Of a stretch of 32,539 nt of DNA, positions 32,415 through 32,539 are shown one piece after another. Made by a program: the position numbers and the translations under genes. Under the pieces are notes generated by a model. It made no database searches. It had not been told where the DNA came from and was given only the letters and a program-made list of their open reading frames with translations. Each line of letters opens with the position of its first letter. The first letter of the stretch is position 1. Location: the NCBI GenBank assembly GCA_028713995.1, contig JAQTNF010000045.1:1-32539 (forward strand), given 5' to 3'. Source of the DNA: Deltaproteobacteria bacterium. Its GTDB lineage: Bacteria > Myxococcota_A > Polyangia > JAAYKL01.

Positions 32415-32539
32415 TTTTATGAAGACCATTTTGCATCGGCTTTGCCGATTACGGAAGTGATTGGCATTGGTAAGCAAATTTATCCGCTGAGCAAGCAGTT
32501 TAAATTTGAGTCTAGCTCCCCTTCTATTTTTCCCGATGA
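32415..32539 (+). other. Low-GC tail, in-frame open sequence, possible foreign junction
   Basis: The last 125 bases are about 41% GC by hand count, against clearly GC-rich DNA before. Directly after the TAG at 32412-32414 the same frame stays open to the window end for 41 codons, with AT-rich codon choice, reading FYEDHFASALPITEVIGIGK and onwards. I do not recognise the family. It may be the inside of another gene joined here by insertion or by misassembly. Confidence 0.45.

Noticed and set aside
31299-32478. Shared AAGCA(A/G)ATTTATCC at about 31299 and 32465
   Set aside because: A 14-base near-match without flanking similarity or target-site duplication is most likely chance, not insertion-sequence ends.

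Overview
The window is GC-rich DNA (third codon positions almost always G or C) with densely packed, often translationally coupled genes. Myxobacteria-like Hanks-type kinase signalling, a DUF1844 protein, lipoproteins with long Ser-Asp/Thr-Asp/Gly-Thr linkers, PilZ-like and HtrA-type proteins, and lptE point to a Gram-negative deltaproteobacterial lineage, most likely Myxococcota or a relative. This placement is inference from gene content; no rRNA or marker alignment was possible.

Layout. 1-273 (minus) is the N-terminal part of an EpmA-like EF-P lysine ligase, cut by the window edge. Divergent from it, 321-4644 (plus) is a coupled trio: a TPR-like lipoprotein, an LptE-like LPS-assembly lipoprotein and a class I lysyl-tRNA synthetase. 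4645-4977 carries no convincing gene but holds degenerate purine-rich motifs. 4978-15720 is a complete type I-C CRISPR-Cas locus on the minus strand, in the order cas3-cas5c-cas8c-cas7c-cas4-cas1-cas2-leader-array. By hand count the array has 40 identical 33-bp repeats and 39 spacers, plus an apparent degenerate terminal repeat behind one more spacer. A strong internal ribosome-binding site inside cas8c predicts the separately translated small subunit Cas11c.

15721-16047 holds the divergent control region of the cas operon and of a Phd/YefM-like antitoxin gene, whose PIN (VapC-like) toxin partner is reduced to an 18-codon stub. 16410-18524 (minus) is a secreted S9 prolyl-oligopeptidase-family peptidase. 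18622-21055 holds two Asp-rich-linker lipoproteins around smpB and a PilZ-like gene. 27396-21117 (minus) is one tightly coupled operon: a zinc-ribbon membrane protein, a zinc-ribbon Ser/Thr kinase with PPC-like periplasmic repeats, queA and tgt, so a signalling pair is co-transcribed with queuosine tRNA modification. 27561-29191 (plus) is a 61-aa protein, DUF1844 and an HtrA-like lipoprotein protease behind a near-consensus promoter. 31097-29219 (minus) is a cyclic-nucleotide-binding regulator and folC. 31461-32414 (plus) is an exported protein with a 543-bp tandem duplication. Its second copy ends abruptly where the DNA drops to about 41% GC for the last 125 bp, which suggests an insertion junction or a chimeric contig end.

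I do not see a wholly unknown system. The best leads are the internal Cas11c start, the decayed antitoxin/toxin pair beside the cas promoter, the kinase/zinc-ribbon pair with repeated K/R-T-V/A-L-G-M motifs, and the composition break at the right edge.
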